DNA from: Pseudomonadota bacterium
Lineage (GTDB): Bacteria > Pseudomonadota > Alphaproteobacteria > Rhizobiales > Kaistiaceae
Direction of reading: 5' to 3'
Assembly (NCBI GenBank): GCA_023391905.1
Contig: JAEWAD010000004.1
Coordinates: 1-11,197, forward strand
DNA length: 11,197 nt
The position numbers and the translations under genes were made by a program. Shown one piece after another: positions 8,439 through 11,197 of this stretch. The number at the start of each line of letters is the position of its first letter. Positions within the stretch are counted from its first letter, which is position 1. The notes beneath the pieces are model-generated. The model did no database searches, was not told where the DNA came from, and worked only from the letters and a program-made list of their open reading frames with translations.

Positions 8439-9065
8439 TCAGCCGAGACGGCTCGCCGACTGGATCCGCTGGATTCCGGTCTTGTCCATGATCGCGTTGG
8501 CCTCGGCGAGCGAACCACTGGTGTCGATGGCGCGGCAGGCGTCTTCGATCACGGTGGTCTGGAAGCCGTGCGCGCGGGCATCCTGCGCCGTCCAGAAGAC
8601 GCAGAAATCGAGCGCCAGGCCGACGACGAAGACGTGCTCGATGTTGCGCTCGAACAGATAGCCGGTCAGTCCGGTCGGCGTCTTGCGGTCGGCCTCGAAG
8701 AAGGCGGAATAGCTGTCGGTATGGGCATGGTAGCCCTTGCGGATGATCAGCTGCGCATGCGGGATGTCGAGGCCGGGCGCCAGTTCCGCGCCGGACGAAC
8801 CCTGGATGCAGTGATCCGGCCACAGCACCTGCTGGCCGTAGCGCAGCCCGATCGTCTCGAAAGGCTGGCGGCCGGCATGCGTCGAGGCGAAGGAAATATG
8901 CCCGGCCGGGTGCCAGTCCTGCGTGATCACGACGTTCTTGAAGCCGCGCGCCAGCTGGTTGACCAGCGGCACGATGGCGTGGCCATCGGAAACGGCCAGC
9001 GCCCCGCCGGGCAGGAAGTCATTCTGGATGTCCGTTACGATCAGGACGGCATTCGATTCCGGCAC
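8439..9065 (-). CDS. pncA: Nicotinamidase (pyrazinamidase), GTG start
   Basis: PncA hydrolyses nicotinamide to nicotinate and ammonia, the first step of NAD salvage through the Preiss-Handler route; it also converts pyrazinamide. The product of 208 residues is a cysteine hydrolase of the isochorismatase-like superfamily. The catalytic triad is D12 (TDIQNDF), K110 (IIRKGYH) and C155 (LDFCV). The metal ligands correspond to D50 and H52 in QDWHP and H85 in WPDHC, a spacing close to the E. coli enzyme. SYSAFFE and the VxGLAxDxCV-like segment are also present. The start codon is GTG (9065-9063), supported by GGGGGAG (minus strand, 9077-9071) five bases upstream and by N-terminal homology beginning at once. 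It lies 97 bases downstream of alkB on the same strand. A pair of TGTTAACC repeats in that gap may mark its own control region. Confidence 0.96.
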   Translation of the reverse strand: MPESNAVLIVTDIQNDFLPGGALAVSDGHAIVPLVNQLARGFKNVVITQDWHPAGHISFASTHAGRQPFETIGLRYGQQVLWPDHCIQGSSGAELAPGLDIPHAQLIIRKGYHAHTDSYSAFFEADRKTPTGLTGYLFERNIEHVFVVGLALDFCVFWTAQDARAHGFQTTVIEDACRAIDTSGSLAEANAIMDKTGIQRIQSASRLG

Positions 9066-9070
9066 GATGT

Positions 9071-9077
9071 CTCCCCC
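9071..9077 (-). promoter_or_regulatory. Ribosome binding site fixing the pncA GTG start
   Basis: The minus strand reads GGGGGAG, then five bases, then GTG. It is one of only two clear Shine-Dalgarno sequences in the window (the other precedes dnaK). It supports the non-ATG start, as no in-frame ATG lies near. Confidence 0.7.
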
Positions 9078-9105
9078 GCGGTATGGAAACGCAGACCAGG
9101 ACGGC

Positions 9106-9135
9106 TGTTAACCCGAATGGCCCGGCTTGTTAACC
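9106..9135. repeat. Two TGTTAACC direct repeats, 22 bases apart, upstream of pncA
   Basis: TGTTAACC occurs at 9106-9113 and again at 9128-9135. The period is 22 bases, about two helical turns, so both copies face the same side of the DNA. Each contains the palindrome GTTAAC, which should be uncommon in such GC-rich DNA. They end 41 bases upstream of the pncA start, where an operator or activator site could lie. TTAACC matches the first six bases of the CtrA half-site TTAACCAT of alphaproteobacteria, but the usual TTAA-N7-TTAA spacing is absent. The repeat is seen; the function is inference. Confidence 0.4.
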
Positions 9136-9158
9136 GTCAAATTGGAAATGGACCAAAT

Positions 9159-9171
9159 CCGGCTAGGCCGG
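9159..9171 (-). terminator. Possible weak terminator at the end of alkB
   Basis: On the minus strand CCGGC-CTA-GCCGG forms a 5-bp hairpin with a 3-nt loop overlapping the alkB stop codon, followed by ATTTGG. The stem is short and the T-rich run poor, so termination would be partial at best. A perfect GGCCCGGGCC palindrome (9170-9179) overlaps it. Confidence 0.2.
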
Positions 9172-9810
9172 CCCGGGCCTGGTGACCCGCCGCAACGTCA
9201 GATTGATGCGCCCGCCCTGTTGCAGCAACGTCGATGTGCCCGGATAGATCCGGTCGACGCCGTGGTAGGCGAGCCGCGCCGCGCCGCCGAGCAGCAGCAC
9301 GTCGCCCGACGCCAGCCGGAACGAGCGCGTCGGGTCGCGGCGGTCGACGCCGCCGAGCCGGAACAGGCAGGTATCGCCGAGCGAGACCGACAATACCGGC
9401 GCGGCGAACTCGGCCTCGTCCGCGTCCTGGTGCAGGCCCATGCGCGCATCCGGCTCGTAGAAGTTGACGAGGCAGGCCTCCGGCGGATGCGGATAGCCCG
9501 AAAGCGCCTCCCAGAGCGCGAGCAGCATTTCGGGGATGGGCGGCCAGGGCCGGCCGGTGACCGGATGGGTCGCCTGGTAGCGATAGCCGGCCTGGTCGGA
9601 GACCCAGCCGAGCGGGCCGCAATTGGTCATGCGGACGGAAAACGGCTTGCCGGTCCGCGGCATGGTCGGCCGATAGAGCGGCGCCGCGGCCGCGACCGCG
9701 CGGATCGCATCGCGCAAATCCTCCTGCGCAGCGCGGTCGAACCGGCCCGGCAACAGGCGAACCCCCTCCGGCATGGTGCTATGCTCGCGCGACGATGGCG
9801 TTTCAGGCAT
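9163..9810 (-). CDS. alkB: AlkB-type DNA repair dioxygenase (Fe(II)/2-oxoglutarate dependent)
   Basis: AlkB repairs 1-methyladenine and 3-methylcytosine in DNA or RNA by oxidative demethylation, using O2, Fe(II) and 2-oxoglutarate and releasing formaldehyde and succinate. The 215 residues match the E. coli protein in length. The iron ligands are H127 and D129 in GLHQDADE and H183 in YHGVDRI. The 2-oxoglutarate and AlkB-specific signature RxNxTxR is R201-I-N-L-T-L-R207. Other AlkB-typical stretches are MTNCGPLGW at 61-69, GYRY, and RPWPPIP at 87-93. The start at 9810 is the first ATG; ATG codon 13 (9774) is an alternative that still precedes the conserved part. A GGGAG sequence lies 12 bases upstream of the first ATG, rather far. 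No Ada box could be recognised. It is divergent from dnaK and upstream of pncA on the same strand, so the two may form a transcription unit. Confidence 0.96.
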   Translation of the reverse strand: MPETPSSREHSTMPEGVRLLPGRFDRAAQEDLRDAIRAVAAAAPLYRPTMPRTGKPFSVRMTNCGPLGWVSDQAGYRYQATHPVTGRPWPPIPEMLLALWEALSGYPHPPEACLVNFYEPDARMGLHQDADEAEFAAPVLSVSLGDTCLFRLGGVDRRDPTRSFRLASGDVLLLGGAARLAYHGVDRIYPGTSTLLQQGGRINLTLRRVTRPGPA

Positions 9811-9867
9811 TTCGCGGCTTGTCTCCCTCGGTTCCTCGCATCAGCCCATCTCAAGGCTGAGAGCCGA

Positions 9868-9899
9868 CTTGCGGCCGTTTAGGCATCTTCTTATATACG
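9868..9899 (+). promoter_or_regulatory. Heat-shock (RpoH / sigma-32) promoter of dnaK
   Basis: CTTG at 9868-9871 is followed after exactly 18 bases by CTTATAT at 9890-9896 and then acG. This fits at every fixed position the published alphaproteobacterial heat-shock pattern CTTG-N17/18-CYTATNT--G. Transcription should start near 9903-9906, giving a dnaK leader of about 128 nt. No CIRCE element (HrcA operator) is present in this spacer. The match is seen directly; use by RpoH is inferred from the pattern and from the gene it precedes. Confidence 0.85.
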
Positions 9900-9906
9900 C
9901 CCAGAA

Positions 9907-9916
9907 CCTGCGCAGG
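9907..9916. repeat. Perfect 10-bp palindrome CCTGCGCAGG at the predicted dnaK transcription start
   Basis: CCTGCGCAGG lies directly downstream of the predicted start site. It could be a dimeric repressor half-site pair or chance; short GC palindromes are frequent in such DNA. No known regulator was recognised. Confidence 0.2.
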
Positions 9917-9959
9917 CCGGCCCTTCGCCGAGACCACGCAAATCGTAGTGTTCATGGGG

Positions 9960-9984
9960 GCCGTCCCGGTGCGACCGGAACGGC
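9960..9984 (+). promoter_or_regulatory. Stable hairpin in the dnaK 5' leader
   Basis: GCCGT at 9960-9964 pairs with ACGGC at 9980-9984, and CCGGT at 9966-9970 pairs with ACCGG at 9974-9978, around a GCG loop with a single C/A mismatch. This makes ten base pairs in all. The hairpin ends about 34 bases before the Shine-Dalgarno sequence and does not cover it. There is no T run after it, so it is not an intrinsic terminator. It may stabilise the leader RNA. Confidence 0.5.
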
Positions 9985-10006
9985 GGAAGCCTCTGAGAGG
10001 GTCCGC
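9983..10006 (+). promoter_or_regulatory. Second hairpin in the dnaK 5' leader
   Basis: GCGGA at 9983-9987 pairs with TCCGC at 10002-10006 and, inside a small internal loop, CCTC at 9990-9993 pairs with GAGG at 9997-10000 around TGA. It abuts the first leader hairpin, sharing two bases. An alternative pairing, CGGCGG 9981-9986 with CCGCCG 10012-10017, would end directly before the Shine-Dalgarno. Confidence 0.35.
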
Positions 10007-10031
10007 ACGGCCCGCCGAAAGGAGAGAGAAT

Positions 10032-11197
<1,166 letters not shown>

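Noticed and set aside
9170..9179. GGCCCGGGCC palindrome as a regulatory site
   Set aside because: It lies in the last codons of alkB (Arg-Pro-Gly-Pro) and is well explained by GC-rich codon choice.
9849..9862. TCTCA-AGGC-TGAGA inverted repeat just upstream of the dnaK -35 element
   Set aside because: Only five base pairs with no known regulator match; probably chance.
9811..10031. CIRCE operator, ROSE element or fourU thermometer ahead of dnaK
   Set aside because: I looked for the CIRCE arms, for the ROSE anti-Shine-Dalgarno and for a TTTT run facing the Shine-Dalgarno and found none.

Overview
The window reads as an ordinary, gene-dense chromosomal segment of a high-GC alphaproteobacterium, most likely of the Hyphomicrobiales (Rhizobiales). 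Three things point there: protein sequences that look rhizobial (GlnD, MutS, a chimeric malic enzyme), the neighbourhood glnD-mutS next to a divergent malic enzyme gene, which I recall from Sinorhizobium meliloti (not checked here), and an alphaproteobacterial-type heat-shock promoter in front of dnaK. The genus cannot be fixed from the sequence. I see no mobile element, tRNA, rRNA, CRISPR array or integration scar. No stretch longer than 300 bases lacks a gene; the largest gap is 221 bases.

Layout. Minus strand, left edge to 5057: glnD (PII uridylyltransferase, cut by the left edge inside its first ACT domain) lies downstream of mutS (mismatch repair ATPase), with a 102-base gap holding strong hairpins. 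A 155-base divergent spacer follows, then on the plus strand maeB (malic enzyme fused to a phosphotransacetylase-like domain, 5213-7495) and, 34 bases on, a family 17 glycosyltransferase (7530-8429). The latter converges with pncA (nicotinamidase, GTG start at 9065) across only 9 bases. On the minus strand alkB (2-oxoglutarate/Fe(II) DNA repair dioxygenase, 9163-9810) lies upstream of pncA. alkB diverges from dnaK (10032 to the right edge), which is cut exactly at the linker between its nucleotide-binding and substrate-binding domains.

Function. The genes do not form one pathway. They are housekeeping functions: nitrogen signalling (glnD), DNA repair (mutS, alkB), C4-dicarboxylate/pyruvate metabolism (maeB), NAD salvage (pncA) and protein folding (dnaK), with one surface-glycan-type or unknown-substrate transferase. 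The best regulatory signal is a full match to the alphaproteobacterial RpoH (sigma-32) promoter pattern ahead of dnaK, giving a leader of about 128 nt with two adjacent predicted hairpins. I found no convincing evidence of a new biological system; the findings are modest regulatory and structural observations.
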